A stretch of DNA of 64,000 nucleotides from contig JBGTJE010000018.1 of the NCBI GenBank assembly GCA_041745295.1, positions 8,488-72,487 of the forward strand. The letters run 5' to 3'. Shown piece by piece: positions 54,201 through 63,900 of the stretch. The position numbers and the translations under genes were made by a program. The stretch comes from JANMEB01 sp041745295 (GTDB lineage: Bacteria; Planctomycetota; Planctomycetia; Pirellulales; Pirellulaceae). The notes under the pieces were generated by a model. That model did not search any database. It saw nothing but the letters and a program-made list of their open reading frames with translations, and was not told where the DNA came from. Position 1 is the stretch's first letter. Every line of letters begins with the position of its first letter.

Positions 54201-56173
54201 ACTTCGAAATCGACGGGGCGAAAGCTTTCGTCGGTTGAACTAAACAGTGGCTCCGCTTCGGTACCCTTCAAGCTCGATTGGTCGTCTTCGATTCGATAAT
54301 TGAGCAGGCCTTGAAATCCAATGACGTTTCCCACTAACAAATTCCCTTGCATGTCGGTTGGAAAATGGCGGCTCGACAAGATCTCGGTCGCGGGACAAGG
54401 GCGGGTCCGCTGTTGATAAACAGCGGGCGGCGACGGATGTTTATCCGGAAAATTCAAGCGGCCCGAGAACAACGTGCCGTGGTAGGGAACGGATGATGTG
54501 CCGTCGTGGATGATGTCCTGGCCCCAACGATCGAATACGTGGCCGTGCGGGTTGGCAAACCCGAACGGAACATAGACTTCGAATTTCGACGTCCGCGGCT
54601 CGAAGCGATAAACGGCGGCGTTCGCCGAACGAACCGGTGGCCCATAGGGCGTTTCGACTTGGGTATGGTGAAACGTCCCTTCTTGAAAATAGAGGGCTCC
54701 TCCTGGGTCGAAGACAAAACTATTTGCGGAATGGTGCGTGTCCGCCGAGTCGAGACCATGCAGCACTCGCTGGCGAACATCCGCCACGTCATCGCCGTCG
54801 GTATCCTTCAAGAATACAAGGTCCGGTGCCTGGGCAATCAAGACGCCACCGTTATAAAACTCGAATCCTGTCGGATTGTGCAAGCCACCTGCAAAGGTCT
54901 TGTAGCGATCCGCACGACCATCGGCGTCGGTGTCCTCGAAGATCAGCAGCCGATCATTCATTTCGGTCTTGGGTTCCCAATGCGGATACGTCGGCCAAGT
55001 CGCGACCCATAATCGGCCTTTGGTATCGAACGACATCTGTACCGGATTGACTAATTCCGGAAACTCTCGTTCGGACGCGAAAAGTTCGACGCGGAATCCC
55101 TTGGCAACCGTGATCTTTTCCAGCGATTGTTTCTCGTCGAGGGCGATGTGGGCGCCGCCGGGTCCGGGGCCGGGCTTGTTGGTGATGACTTTGATCGGCG
55201 GGTCCGTATTCGAGTCATCGACGGCGGCGGGCTTGGCTTGCGCCAAACTCCAAATCTTGCGATCACGATTTTCAGTCAATTCGTCGAGGATTTTCATTTC
55301 GCGCTGCATAACGTCCCGGTTCGTTTGGCCGTCGACAAACACCAAATCGGCGCGTCCACCAAAGATCGAATAACCGTCGGTCGTGCGGTATTTGTTGAAC
55401 CAGTAGAAGTTTTTCTCCAGAACCGCCGCGCGAAGCGACGCCAACGTTTCGGCGTCGTTTTCCAATTTGGAATCGCCAAACAAGGCCCGCTCCAATTCGA
55501 TGGCGATCAACTGATTGCCGTATTCGTTCAGGTGGATGCCGTTGATCGTGAGCGGCGACTCATTCGATTCGTACAATCGCAGCGACGGCCGAAACAAATC
55601 GACGAATGAGACGTCCTTCTGGTCAGCGACCGCGCGCAGCGCATCGGTGTACAATTCGATGTGGCCGTTATTTGCGCTGCCGGAGGAAAAGTTCGGATCG
55701 TTGAGGTTTTCGTGGGCGATCGGCGAGCAGAGCACAATCCGTGGCGCGGACTGGCCGTTGTACTTTTGCGACTTCCAGTGCTCGACCAATTGCTCCAATT
55801 GTTGGACAAATGTTTCAAGGCCCGCTTCGCCAGCGTACGATTCGTTGTAGCCAAAAAAGGCGACGATTACGTCGGCCCCGTTGAACTCCAAATGCTGATC
55901 GGGTGTTCCGAAATCTTGCGAACGCAGACGCAATGTGAGTTCGTCCCCCGAGAATCCCAGATTGCGTATCACCAAATCGTTTTGCGGAAAGCGATGGAAC
56001 AACGCAGTTTCGAACCAACCATCATGTTGCATCCGTTCGGCTAAGGTATTGCCAACAATACAAATGTGATCGTTTTTTTCGATCGCGAAGTCATCCGCTC
56101 GAGCCAGTTTCGAAACCAACAAACCGAGGGCCATCGAGCTGCAAAATGTCGCTAAAAAACAGCCGCGTAACAT
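51224..56173 (-). CDS. Giant exported SGNH / beta-propeller / HEAT / F5-8C / cupredoxin / PVC-type cytochrome protein
   Basis: 1649 residues with a signal peptide (1-26). In order: a SGNH-like domain (about 30-240; GNTLAER for block I, NGIHLNEYG for the last block); a membrane-bound-dehydrogenase-type propeller (about 355-720; LVNPVQMSFDTKGRLWVATW, DTDGDDVADVRQR); HEAT-like repeats (about 725-1060); an F5/8 type C domain (about 1070-1200; WWEVDLGKPVPIDSIVIY); and a cupredoxin (about 1345-1450) with copper-ligand candidates MPHN and CTYPGHWRTM. Last is a c-type haem domain with CIGCH near residue 1511. This is the PVC haem-binding family. Substrate is unknown; redox work on sugars or alcohols is likely. 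Confidence 0.85.
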   Translation of the reverse strand: MLRGCFLATFCSSMALGLLVSKLARADDFAIEKNDHICIVGNTLAERMQHDGWFETALFHRFPQNDLVIRNLGFSGDELTLRLRSQDFGTPDQHLEFNGADVIVAFFGYNESYAGEAGLETFVQQLEQLVEHWKSQKYNGQSAPRIVLCSPIAHENLNDPNFSSGSANNGHIELYTDALRAVADQKDVSFVDLFRPSLRLYESNESPLTINGIHLNEYGNQLIAIELERALFGDSKLENDAETLASLRAAVLEKNFYWFNKYRTTDGYSIFGGRADLVFVDGQTNRDVMQREMKILDELTENRDRKIWSLAQAKPAAVDDSNTDPPIKVITNKPGPGPGGAHIALDEKQSLEKITVAKGFRVELFASEREFPELVNPVQMSFDTKGRLWVATWPTYPHWEPKTEMNDRLLIFEDTDADGRADRYKTFAGGLHNPTGFEFYNGGVLIAQAPDLVFLKDTDGDDVADVRQRVLHGLDSADTHHSANSFVFDPGGALYFQEGTFHHTQVETPYGPPVRSANAAVYRFEPRTSKFEVYVPFGFANPHGHVFDRWGQDIIHDGTSSVPYHGTLFSGRLNFPDKHPSPPAVYQQRTRPCPATEILSSRHFPTDMQGNLLVGNVIGFQGLLNYRIEDDQSSLKGTEAEPLFSSTDESFRPVDFEVGPDGALFFIDWYNPIIGHMQHNLRDPSRDKSHGRVYRVVCLDRPLLKPIPIAGEPIEKLLALLHEPEDRVRYRAKIELGSRKTSDVIAATKRWAASLDPKASDFEHARLEALWVHQYHNVVDEALLDQVFQSTDFHARAAAVRVLCAWRDRVKDVLPRLRTLATDPAPRVRLEAVRAASYLDSANAVDVALIASAQATDQFLDFIIRETIRGLKPLWRTAIVEGQPLSLTRPASIAMLLKYLDTTDLIKAPGERAVYAELLFRPGIPDQQRQRAVTGLASADSKQPIVVVLDALDLLDRDEAAAEPSVLYDLVRFMSEQPSSDLAAVRERLVALSTSAARQTIRQIGFVALITADGKTEPAWELAHRDLALITDLVGGMPLIPDPNARATLYDPVRKLITDFPPELAANVKRAPATSGRFVRIELPGKDRVLTLAEVEVYSGQSNVALGGTASQKDTAYDADASRAIDGNRAGSFSSGGQTHSKDPTDEPWWEVDLGKPVPIDSIVIYNRTDEKFAERLAGFTLKILDPQRNVVAQLNELTAPAEKGVYPFRGRDPISTIRQAAMSALTSVRGHEVDTIALLSASLDHADDRAAAISALQKIPVTVWPKETAPPIVEKLLDYIQSVPESRRTESEVIDALQLADSATPLLPTDAAAHVRQQLGQLGVRIIRVGTVPHRMIFDQETFVVQAGKPVEIIFENNDIMPHNLVITERGAMSEIGLLAESTATDPDAAKRNYVPNSSRILLASPLLQPQSIRKLSFRAPNQAGVYPVVCTYPGHWRTMYAALYVVEDLAEYLANPEQYLSKHPLLAQDEMLKNRRPRTAWTLADLEPRVGELAAPSFENGRRMFQVANCIGCHRLDGQGVQFGADLTKLDSKLTLAEILRAVVEPSHEINKDYQSYKFIMIDGKSYSGLIVGETEKQLKIVENPLVKVDPLVLNKDDIDSQTKATKSMMPEGLLDRLSEHEVLDLIAFVLARGQRENELYRTGPSH

Positions 56174-57094
56174 TGACGGACCTATTGTGAAAAGAATTCA
56201 GCCTGAAACTAATTTGTCCATGATAACCGGATCGCGCGCAGATTTGACCCAGTCATTTGTCCGCCGAATAAACAGAGCCCGCTCGATCGCGGATCAGGAA
56301 AGAGGCCGCTTCAGCGGCGCATTTCTCAAATGTTCGCTTCTATGCTGACTGCGGAACGTGCGAGCCAACTCGGAAATTAAGAATTCAACCACGGATTTCA
56401 CGGATAACACGGATAAGAAAAGAGTCGAATAAATTGGGAATGAAGAAAGGACTTATCGGTGTTATCCGTGAAATCCGTGGCTATTTTCCGAATTGCGCTT
56501 CGGCGAGGATGACGCGATGGCGGACGTCGCTCGATGATGTTCGAGTGGGCGCATAAAAAAAGCCCTCGGCAACTTTGAATCCCAGGGGGGTAAGGGATCC
56601 TCGTTGTCCGAGAGCGATTGGACCAAATTCGACTGAGCTTCCGTGCCCAAGTCATTGGCGGTTTTGACGATTTCGAAATCGACTGACCTCTTTGTGGCGT
56701 CCGTGTCACCGAGCGGTCAGGCCGGAATTAAATGATCGATTCCAATTTCGAAATGTCGTTCGTCGTTTGACTTCTTGAACCGGTTTGTTCTCAGAAGTGT
56801 TGGGGCAAATTATGCGAAGTGCTCCAGCGGGTCAATAGAAGATTTGCGCAAGAAAATCTGGCCATTCTCCGCGGATCGGAATGCTGTCAGTTCGCAACCA
56901 CCAAGTCGTGTGGCGGAATCGCCACGAGCCACAATCGGTTGTTTGCTTTTTGCAACCTACGCCGAGCGGGGGGATAGGCCAATTTCCGCGATTTCTCCGT
57001 TCAAATTCGAATTAACGGACGTAGTTTTGCCTATGGTACGGCGGCTGCAACTCAGCGTGGATCGAACTGCCCGATCAACCACAGCTAAGAAAAG
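56174..57094. other. 921-bp gene-poor region with a palindromic repeat and a possible gene fragment
   Basis: The region holds the perfect inverted repeat described at 56389-56480. On the minus strand a frame without a good start runs from about 56716 to 56462 and contains RSVDFEIVKTANDLGTEAQS followed by NLVQSLSDNEDPLPPWDSKL, which looks like real protein C-terminus. It enters the repeat and stops there, so it may be a fragment or a small gene with an unusual start. A plus-strand frame (56775-57098) ending at the acyltransferase start has no protein-like look. Confidence 0.4.
56389..56480. repeat. 22-bp perfect inverted repeat (MITE/REP-like palindrome)
   Basis: CCACGGATTTCACGGATAAC plus AC (56389-56410) has its exact reverse complement at 56459-56480. 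With one mismatch the match continues 7 bp inward. About 48 bp lie between the arms. The ATTTCACGGAT/ATCCGTGAAAT motif is, to my knowledge, a widespread dispersed bacterial palindrome. It lies about 215 bp upstream of the giant cytochrome gene. Confidence 0.7.
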
Positions 57095-58201
57095 ATGACC
57101 ACTGATAACCTGATACCGCGAAAATCCTCACGCATCGTCGAGCTGGATGCGCTGCGCGCGATGGCCGCAATTAACTTGCTGTTATTTCATTTCACGTACT
57201 TGTATCAAGCCAAGTACGGATTTTCGACGCCGTTGGGGTTTGCCTACCCTTACGGAAAATACGGCGTGCAATTGTTTTTCATGCTCAGCGGTCTGGTCAA
57301 CGCGATGACGTTATTGGGAAAGCATCGATCAGAAGATTTCTTGGCAGCTCGATTGATTCGGATTTGTCCCCCGTTTTGGGCGGCAATGTTACTCAACCTC
57401 GGACTGGTTTGCCTGCTGCCGCTGGCCGCTCATCCGCCCTCGACCCAGCAATGGATGGCGAACTTGACGATTGTCCCCGGGCTGTGGGGTCAAGAATGCG
57501 TCGAACCGGTGACTTGGACGTTGCAAGTCGAGTTGCTGTTTTACATGGTTTTATTGTTTTGGTTTTCGATCGGCGCATTTCGCCGGCCGCTTGTGTTGAC
57601 ATGGACGACATTGGCCATCGTTGCAAGCGTCAGTTTGCCGCTCAAATATTCGTGGCCCAGCGAGGGAACCGTATGGTTTGCCCTTGCGACTGCGCTGGAA
57701 TCGGTCCTCATCCTCAAGACTCTGCCACTGTTTCTGATTGGGATTTTGCTGAACGAGCGGCGTTGTGGGCGAGGTTCCTGGTGGGGGCATGGGGCTGCAA
57801 TTCTAGGCTGCGGCTTGGTTTTTCATCTGGTCGACCAACGCGATTACAATCCGCTCGGCACCGTCATATTCACGGTCTTGTTGGGGATGAGTGCCTTTGG
57901 ACGGATTCCCGCACTGCGCCTTAAACCGATCGCCTTTGTCGCTGGGATCTCGTACTCGTTGTATTTATTACACAACAACTTGGGAAGCACTCTGATTTAT
58001 CACCTGGACCGATGGGTCGGTCCCTGGCCTGCATTGCTCTTGAGTACCGTTCTCGTGGTCGTGATCGCAACCCTCAGCACGCATTACTTTGAGCGACCCG
58101 TAAGCAAATGGTTGCGCAGCAAGTGGTCGGCGTACCGAAATAGTCAACCGATCGCCGATCTCCAGCCGTCGCTCGTTCACGTTCCGAAAGTTGGTGGTTA
58201 G
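57095..58201 (+). CDS. Acyltransferase-3 family membrane protein (OafA/YrhL-like)
   Basis: 368 residues with about ten membrane helices. The N-terminus RIVELDALRAMAAINLLLFH carries the Arg...His signature of the family, followed by YGVQLFFMLSG and FLAARLIRICPPFWAAML. Such proteins move acyl groups onto cell-surface sugars or lipids across the inner membrane. The ATG at 57095 is used. The soluble GNAT/FemAB-like gene 190 bp downstream suggests a shared role in envelope polysaccharide or peptidoglycan modification. Confidence 0.9.
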   Translation: MTTDNLIPRKSSRIVELDALRAMAAINLLLFHFTYLYQAKYGFSTPLGFAYPYGKYGVQLFFMLSGLVNAMTLLGKHRSEDFLAARLIRICPPFWAAMLLNLGLVCLLPLAAHPPSTQQWMANLTIVPGLWGQECVEPVTWTLQVELLFYMVLLFWFSIGAFRRPLVLTWTTLAIVASVSLPLKYSWPSEGTVWFALATALESVLILKTLPLFLIGILLNERRCGRGSWWGHGAAILGCGLVFHLVDQRDYNPLGTVIFTVLLGMSAFGRIPALRLKPIAFVAGISYSLYLLHNNLGSTLIYHLDRWVGPWPALLLSTVLVVVIATLSTHYFERPVSKWLRSKWSAYRNSQPIADLQPSLVHVPKVGG

Positions 58202-58392
58202 TGCATCCTCCTAACCGAAACAATGGGTTCGCCCAAGTCGTAAAGTGGCAAGCGCTGCGTTCTCGGGTGGTACGCCCTGAGTCTTCGAAGGGCGTGGGCG
58301 ACGCAGTAAGCGCCGACGACGCCTGATACGTACCTTTTTGGTTTCGACGAGCATCGAACTTAACTTGCAAAGAAACGTTGAGCACGAACATC

Positions 58393-59640
58393 ATGACTGC
58401 CACAGCTTTCGAACCATGTGTTGAAATAACTCACGGGGAATCGGTCCCGCCTAACCCAGGGTCTGCATTGCGCTTGGTCGTGATCCTCGACGGCGAAGCG
58501 ATTTCCGCGCTGCGCGAGCCGTGGAATCAACTGGCAGGACACCATCCGTTCTTGCGTTGGGAATGGATCGCGTCGTGGTGGCAAACCTATGGTGCCGCTC
58601 GGCAAGCAGCCATCTTGACGGTGCGCGATGAACATGGGCGCTGGGTTGGTTTGTTTCCCTTGCAGATCGAACGAAGGCCGTTATGGGGGCGAGTCCTCTC
58701 GAACATGGCCAATGGACGAGCTTGTTCCGACCACGTCCGGCCGATCATCGCAGCGGGATTCGAACGAGCTGTGATGCACCTTATGGCGGATTGGATCAGT
58801 GAACAAGCGGCACTAGGCAAGTTCAATTTGATCGATTTGGACGGCGTGGATGGCGCCGATCCGTTCGTTGAGCGGTTGCTTTCCGAGTTGTCCCTGTCCG
58901 GAATGACCCGACGCGACTCGGAAATTGAGGGGAGCTGGATTGCCGAGTTACCCGGCGACTGGACCGAGTTTGAGCGAAAGACAAAAAAATGCTTTCGGCG
59001 CAAACTTCAAAAGGCGCGACGGAATCAGGCGTTGCCGGCCGTTGACATTGTGACGGTCGATAGCGCCGCTCTGCTTGCCGAACACTGGCCCACACTGATC
59101 CGCCTGCATGAAGCGCGACGCGACGAAAAAGATCAGCTCGGTTGCTTCCAAGAACCCGGGTTTGGCGAATTCTTGTTGCAAGCAGCTTCGCGCATGGCGG
59201 AATGCGGCGATGCGGTATTGCTCTTGGCCCATCTCGACAACAAGCCGTTCGCCGCAATGCTGTTGTTTTTGGCGCATGAAAAAGCATTTATGTATCAAAG
59301 CGGTTACGATCCCGCGCAACGACAATTGGAGCCGGGACATTTGATGGCTGCCTGCGCGGTGCAATACTCCATCGCACGCCAGTGCACGCAATTTGATTTC
59401 TTGCGCGGCGATGAGCCGTACAAGGCGCGTTGGAATACCGTTCGCCAACCCATGATTCGCATACGCCTCGTGCCCAATCGTTGGCTCGCACGACTTCGGT
59501 TGTGGCTGTCGACAAAGCAGCGATTCATTAAAGCGCGCCTCCGTCGCGAAAAGTCCAATCTGGAACGGCACGAATCGGAGGACAACGAGGGTTCGGTATC
59601 GACGCCATCAGTACGAACAAACCAGGTTTTCGTTCGTTAG
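58393..59640 (+). CDS. GNAT/FemAB-like acyltransferase (CelD/BcsL type)
   Basis: 415 residues from the ATG at 58393 (a TTG 15 bp upstream is less likely). The layout follows the Acetyltransf_6 family: EPWNQLAGHHPFLRWEWIAS and WWQTYGAARQ at the N-terminus, a FERKTKKCFRRKLQKARRN basic helix in the middle, and the second GNAT fold with KPFAAMLLFLAHEKAFMYQS, GYDPAQR and FDFLRGDEPYKARWN. Relatives act in exopolysaccharide and envelope synthesis. It is probably in one unit with the membrane acyltransferase upstream. Confidence 0.82.
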   Translation: MTATAFEPCVEITHGESVPPNPGSALRLVVILDGEAISALREPWNQLAGHHPFLRWEWIASWWQTYGAARQAAILTVRDEHGRWVGLFPLQIERRPLWGRVLSNMANGRACSDHVRPIIAAGFERAVMHLMADWISEQAALGKFNLIDLDGVDGADPFVERLLSELSLSGMTRRDSEIEGSWIAELPGDWTEFERKTKKCFRRKLQKARRNQALPAVDIVTVDSAALLAEHWPTLIRLHEARRDEKDQLGCFQEPGFGEFLLQAASRMAECGDAVLLLAHLDNKPFAAMLLFLAHEKAFMYQSGYDPAQRQLEPGHLMAACAVQYSIARQCTQFDFLRGDEPYKARWNTVRQPMIRIRLVPNRWLARLRLWLSTKQRFIKARLRREKSNLERHESEDNEGSVSTPSVRTNQVFVR

Positions 59641-59792
59641 AATATTTAGCTACCCAGACGCAATCAGTCCCACAAGCCAGCGACGCATTGGGATTGCGTA
59701 CATGGATTCGCGTCGATTTGCCTTTTTTTGAGAAAATGTGCCTGCCGCGTCCCACTGGGCACGTCAAAACCGGTCTATAACAATTAGCCGTA

Positions 59793-60389
59793 ATGGACGA
59801 TTTTGTCGGAACATTGCTGGCAGCGAAGAATGCGGATCGAACGGCGATGGAATCGCTAATGATTCGATTTGGGCCATTGATTCGAGCTGAGTGCTTTGAG
59901 TTCGTCGTTCGAGGAGGGAGCGAGATCAGTCACTCGGATCTGTCCCAAGAGGTCATGGTGCAAGTCTGGAGTCGACTGGCGCAGTTTCGTGGCGTCGCCG
60001 AGAACGACGTTTGTTTAGTGATATTTCAAAAATGGCTTCGAATCACGGCCCGAAATACGGTGACGAAGATCCTGGCCAAGCGGCGAGCCACGACGCGCGC
60101 GCCGAATGGCGGAATGGCGCCGTTTTGTCCCAACGGTCGAGAGTGGGATTTGACGGTATCCGCGGGTGAGACTCCAAGCCGACTTCTCGCGGAACACGAG
60201 CAAGTCGAGAAAATTCATGAGGCAATCGGGGCGTTGGATGATGAGCAACGCCGCCTGATCCGTTTGTGTTTTTTTGAACGATGTACCTTGAAACAAGCAG
60301 CCGAACGGATGGCGCTTTCTTACGACCAGGTTCGCCTGCGATTCAACCGAGCATTGGATGATTTACGAATGCTATTGAAAGTTGATTAG
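59793..60389 (+). CDS. ECF-type sigma factor (planctomycete kinase-associated kind)
   Basis: 198 residues. Region 2 lies at about 8-95 (LIRAECFEFV, SHSDLSQEVMVQVWSRLAQF, FQKWLRITARNTVTKILAKR). Region 4 lies at about 135-195 (ALDDEQRRLIRLCFFERCTL and KQAAERMALSYDQVRLRFNR). The ATG at 59793 gives normal ECF length. It is followed by a small unknown gene and by a Ser/Thr kinase on the same strand, an arrangement typical of planctomycete ECF groups in which the kinase replaces an anti-sigma factor in signalling. Confidence 0.88.
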   Translation: MDDFVGTLLAAKNADRTAMESLMIRFGPLIRAECFEFVVRGGSEISHSDLSQEVMVQVWSRLAQFRGVAENDVCLVIFQKWLRITARNTVTKILAKRRATTRAPNGGMAPFCPNGREWDLTVSAGETPSRLLAEHEQVEKIHEAIGALDDEQRRLIRLCFFERCTLKQAAERMALSYDQVRLRFNRALDDLRMLLKVD

Positions 60390-60410
60390 GTTCTTTTTTG
60401 GAGGTTTAGA

Positions 60411-60824
60411 ATGTCTCATGTGCATGATCAAACGTACGGCCCATACAATTCCGCATTGTGCTTAATATTGATCGATCAAGGCGACGGCCGGTTTAATGAA
60501 GAATGGAAGCTCGAAACGAATGTGAACTTGAACGACGTGAGAAGAAGCACTGCCTTCTTTCGCTTCGCCGCCAACAAGAAGATAACGCTCCTCGTAACCG
60601 CGGGTCCCAATTTGGCGCTAGATTTTACGGTAGCGCAGTATCCCCTTTCGAGAACAGGTCCAGCAATCGCTGCCGTAAAACCTGACAACGCTTGCCACAA
60701 CGTCCAATGTGGGTCACTCCCTTGCCCGGATCCTATGTACCCATTTCTACAGTGTTCTCCGAGCGTCCGTTGCTGGACGTCGGAGCGAGACGGGAAAGAG
60801 GGTCTCGCGTCAGAAGTCGAGTGA
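60411..60824 (+). CDS. Small protein of unknown function between sigma factor and kinase
   Basis: 137 residues. GGAGG about 7 bp upstream of the ATG and a 21-bp gap from the sigma factor stop support it as a real gene in the same unit. The N-terminal two-thirds looks protein-like (YNSALCLILIDQGDGRFNEE, FFRFAANKKITLLVTAGPN). The C-terminus is Cys/Pro-rich (HNVQCGSLPCPDP). No motif, signal peptide or membrane segment was recognised. Confidence 0.6.
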   Translation: MSHVHDQTYGPYNSALCLILIDQGDGRFNEEWKLETNVNLNDVRRSTAFFRFAANKKITLLVTAGPNLALDFTVAQYPLSRTGPAIAAVKPDNACHNVQCGSLPCPDPMYPFLQCSPSVRCWTSERDGKEGLASEVE

Positions 60825-60949
60825 TCGAAACGGTAGGGGCGTGCGAAACGAATTTGAGACGAAGCCAATTGCTCACGGACTCGCATTGCATCAAATATTC
60901 GATCCCGCGCTGAATCAATTCTTTTCGGATCCAGCTCACGAGTTGATCT

Positions 60950-63900
60950 ATGGTCGACGGCGACGAATCGGTGCCCAGCCCCCTCCTCGGACGAGAAACA
61001 CGGATTGCCGAAGTTGTCGACGAATTCCTGCGGCGGCGGCGCTCCAGCAAAGATCCCGCCGCGATTCTGGCCGAATTGATTGAGCGACACGCCGATTTGG
61101 CGCCGGACTTATCCGTCCAACTTCAAATGGCCGAGATCGTATTCCGCGCGGCGCAACTCAAGGACGACCTCGGGTCGAAGGCCTTGGATCCGCGAAGTGC
61201 GAATGAAATCGGATCCGCGACCAACCAGAATCGAGACGGCCGCCCTCCGAATCGCGAACGTCTGTTGCGACTTCGCTGCGCTCATTGCGGCAACCGATTG
61301 AGTATCGTCGCCGAAACGCAAGCGGAGATTAGCTGCCCGTCTTGCGGCAGCGTGATCCCGATTGATCCAGAACAAACGCGTACCGATGGAGCGATGTCAC
61401 ACCCGCGATCGATCGGGCGGTTTCAGATCCTCTCAATTTTGGGTCAGGGTGCGTTTGGGACCGCGTATCGAGGTTTCGATGCCGAACTTTCACGAGCGGT
61501 TGCGATCAAAGTCCCGAGGAGTGGAAGTTTTCTTTCGGATGCTGACCGAAAGAGATTCATGCGCGAGGCGCGGAGCGCTGCCCGTTTGCGCCATCCAAGC
61601 ATCGTGCAGGTATATGAGATTTCTCCGGATGACGAACAACCCTATATCGTCAGCGAATTGATCGTTGGAATCACCTTGGCCGATTTGATCAGCGGGCGTC
61701 AACTCAGTGTTCAAGAATCAGCGAAAATGATGGTAGCTATTGCCCGCGCTATCGATTACGCGCATACCAACGGCATCATCCATCGAGATCTCAAACCGAG
61801 CAATATCTTGCTCGACAATGATTATCATCCGCATATCGCCGATTTTGGCTTGGCCCATGACGGCGGGGGCGAATTCACGATAACTGCCGACGGAGAAATC
61901 TTGGGGACGCCTGCGTACATGTCGCCGGAGCAAGCTCGGGGCGAACACTCCAAACTGGATTTTCGCAGCGATGTTTACAGTCTCGGAGTCATACTATACC
62001 GCCTCCTTTGCGGAGAGCTTCCTTTCCGCGGCAGCCAACGGATGTTGTTGCATCAAGTAATGCACGACGATCCCAAGCCATTGCGTCGTGTCAATGATCA
62101 AATCCCCCGCGACCTGGAGACGATCGCCCTCAAGGCAATGGCAAAAGAGCCGCCGAAGCGATATCTCACTGCCGCAGCCTTGGCAGATGACCTTCAGCGT
62201 TGGCTCAACGACGAATCGATCACGGCGCGCCCCGACGGTCCAGTCACCCGCTTGATTCGTTGGAGACGTCGACATCCAGCAATCGCAACCCTCTCCATCG
62301 GAGTTGTAGGACTCCTTTCGATTATCGCCGCCATGTCCGCGATCTGGGCGATTCGCGAGTATGGGCTCCGTGCGGTTGCCGACCAAAGTGCGCTCCAGGC
62401 GCGAGAATTCGCGCACGAAAGTCGAATGCGATTGGCTCGGCTGTATCTGGGAAACGGTATTAAAGCAATAGAGTCCAATGATTTGTACCGATCGCTCGTT
62501 TGGCTGGCTGAGGCTTTCAAAGTTGACGCCGAGGGGGAGAAACTTCAGCGAATGCGGATCGGCATGTCACTACAAGCCGCGCCGCGATTGCTTCAGTTGT
62601 GGACGGTAAGCGGAGAGGTAACGGAACTCAAAACCTGTCCGCTGGGGCGCCGAATATTGATTGGCACAAATCAAGGAGTCCTCTCCGTCTTTGACCTAGA
62701 GGCTCCGAACGAACCTCCCAAAACATTGCAGCACGGGAGCTATATCCGCGCGGCCCAATTCAGCTCCGATGGCAAATGGATCGTTTCAGTCGCGCTCGAC
62801 GAAATGGCCCTGATTTGGAATGCCGAATCGGGTGAGCGCGTTGCGCGACTTCCTCACGCGGTCCGTGTTTGGTCGGCGGCCTTCAGCCCCGACGGAAAAT
62901 TAGTGGCTACCGGCGGTGGCGACGGCTACGCTCGGGTCTGGAAATGCGAAGACGGGCAGTTGGTTGCGGAACTTCGGCACGCCGTATCGGAGTTGGACCT
63001 CCTGCGGTTTTCGCCGGATGGCCAGCGACTGCTGACGGTTGGGCGTCAGAGCCCAGCGGTCGCTTGCGCCTTGACCTTGTGGGATTGGACTAACTCGCGC
63101 GTCGTCCTCGATTCAATGACGCACGCGGATCTCGTTTCGGAACTACAATTCAACGACGATGGAAGCAAAATTTTGGCCGCAGCGATCAACGGAGACATTA
63201 GAATTTGGGAAGCGGCTTCGGGGGATTCAATCTCCACTTTTCAACAAATCGAGAGCATTCAAGCGGCGCGGTTTATGCCGGATGGCAAATCCATCTTTTG
63301 CGTGTTGTATGACGGCGCAATCTCGATCTTAGATCCCGACGGAGTTCCGCAAGTCGAGGTTCGGCATCCTGTTTCTACTCCGGCCGGGGACGTGAATCCG
63401 CAACACGATATGGTCGCCGTTGCCGGGATCGACGGGGCGGTCGGAGTGTATTGGATTGGGTCACTGAGTTCCGTCTGCTGCCCGCTGCTCAATGGCAATT
63501 CGGTGACAAAAACGGTCTTCCTTCCCGACGGCGTTCGACTCGTTGCGGGAGGTCAGAATGGAATCATCCGCGTTTGGGATTTGACGAAGATCCAATCGGG
63601 TCTGACGCTTCTTCCGCATGCGGGCTCGATCCAATCCGCGGTCTTTAACCCCGATGGTTCGAGCGTCATGACCGCAAGCGACGATGGAACCGCGCAACTA
63701 TGGAAGGTTTCTGACGGCAGTTTGATCGGCCAACCCATGCGCCATGAGAAGCGAATCCTTGACGGAGCATTTAACCGGGACGGATCAAAGGTCGCGACGG
63801 CGAGCGCGGATAAGACGGCTCGCATTTGGGACGCGGCTACCGGCCAGCCGAGCAGCGAACTTTTGAAGTTGCGCTTTTCTGGACAATATCATGCGACGCT

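Noticed and set aside
56775..57098. 107-residue plus-strand frame ending in an ATGA overlap with the acyltransferase gene
   Set aside because: TTG start without Shine-Dalgarno, no protein-like pattern, and codon use unlike the neighbours. The overlap is probably chance.
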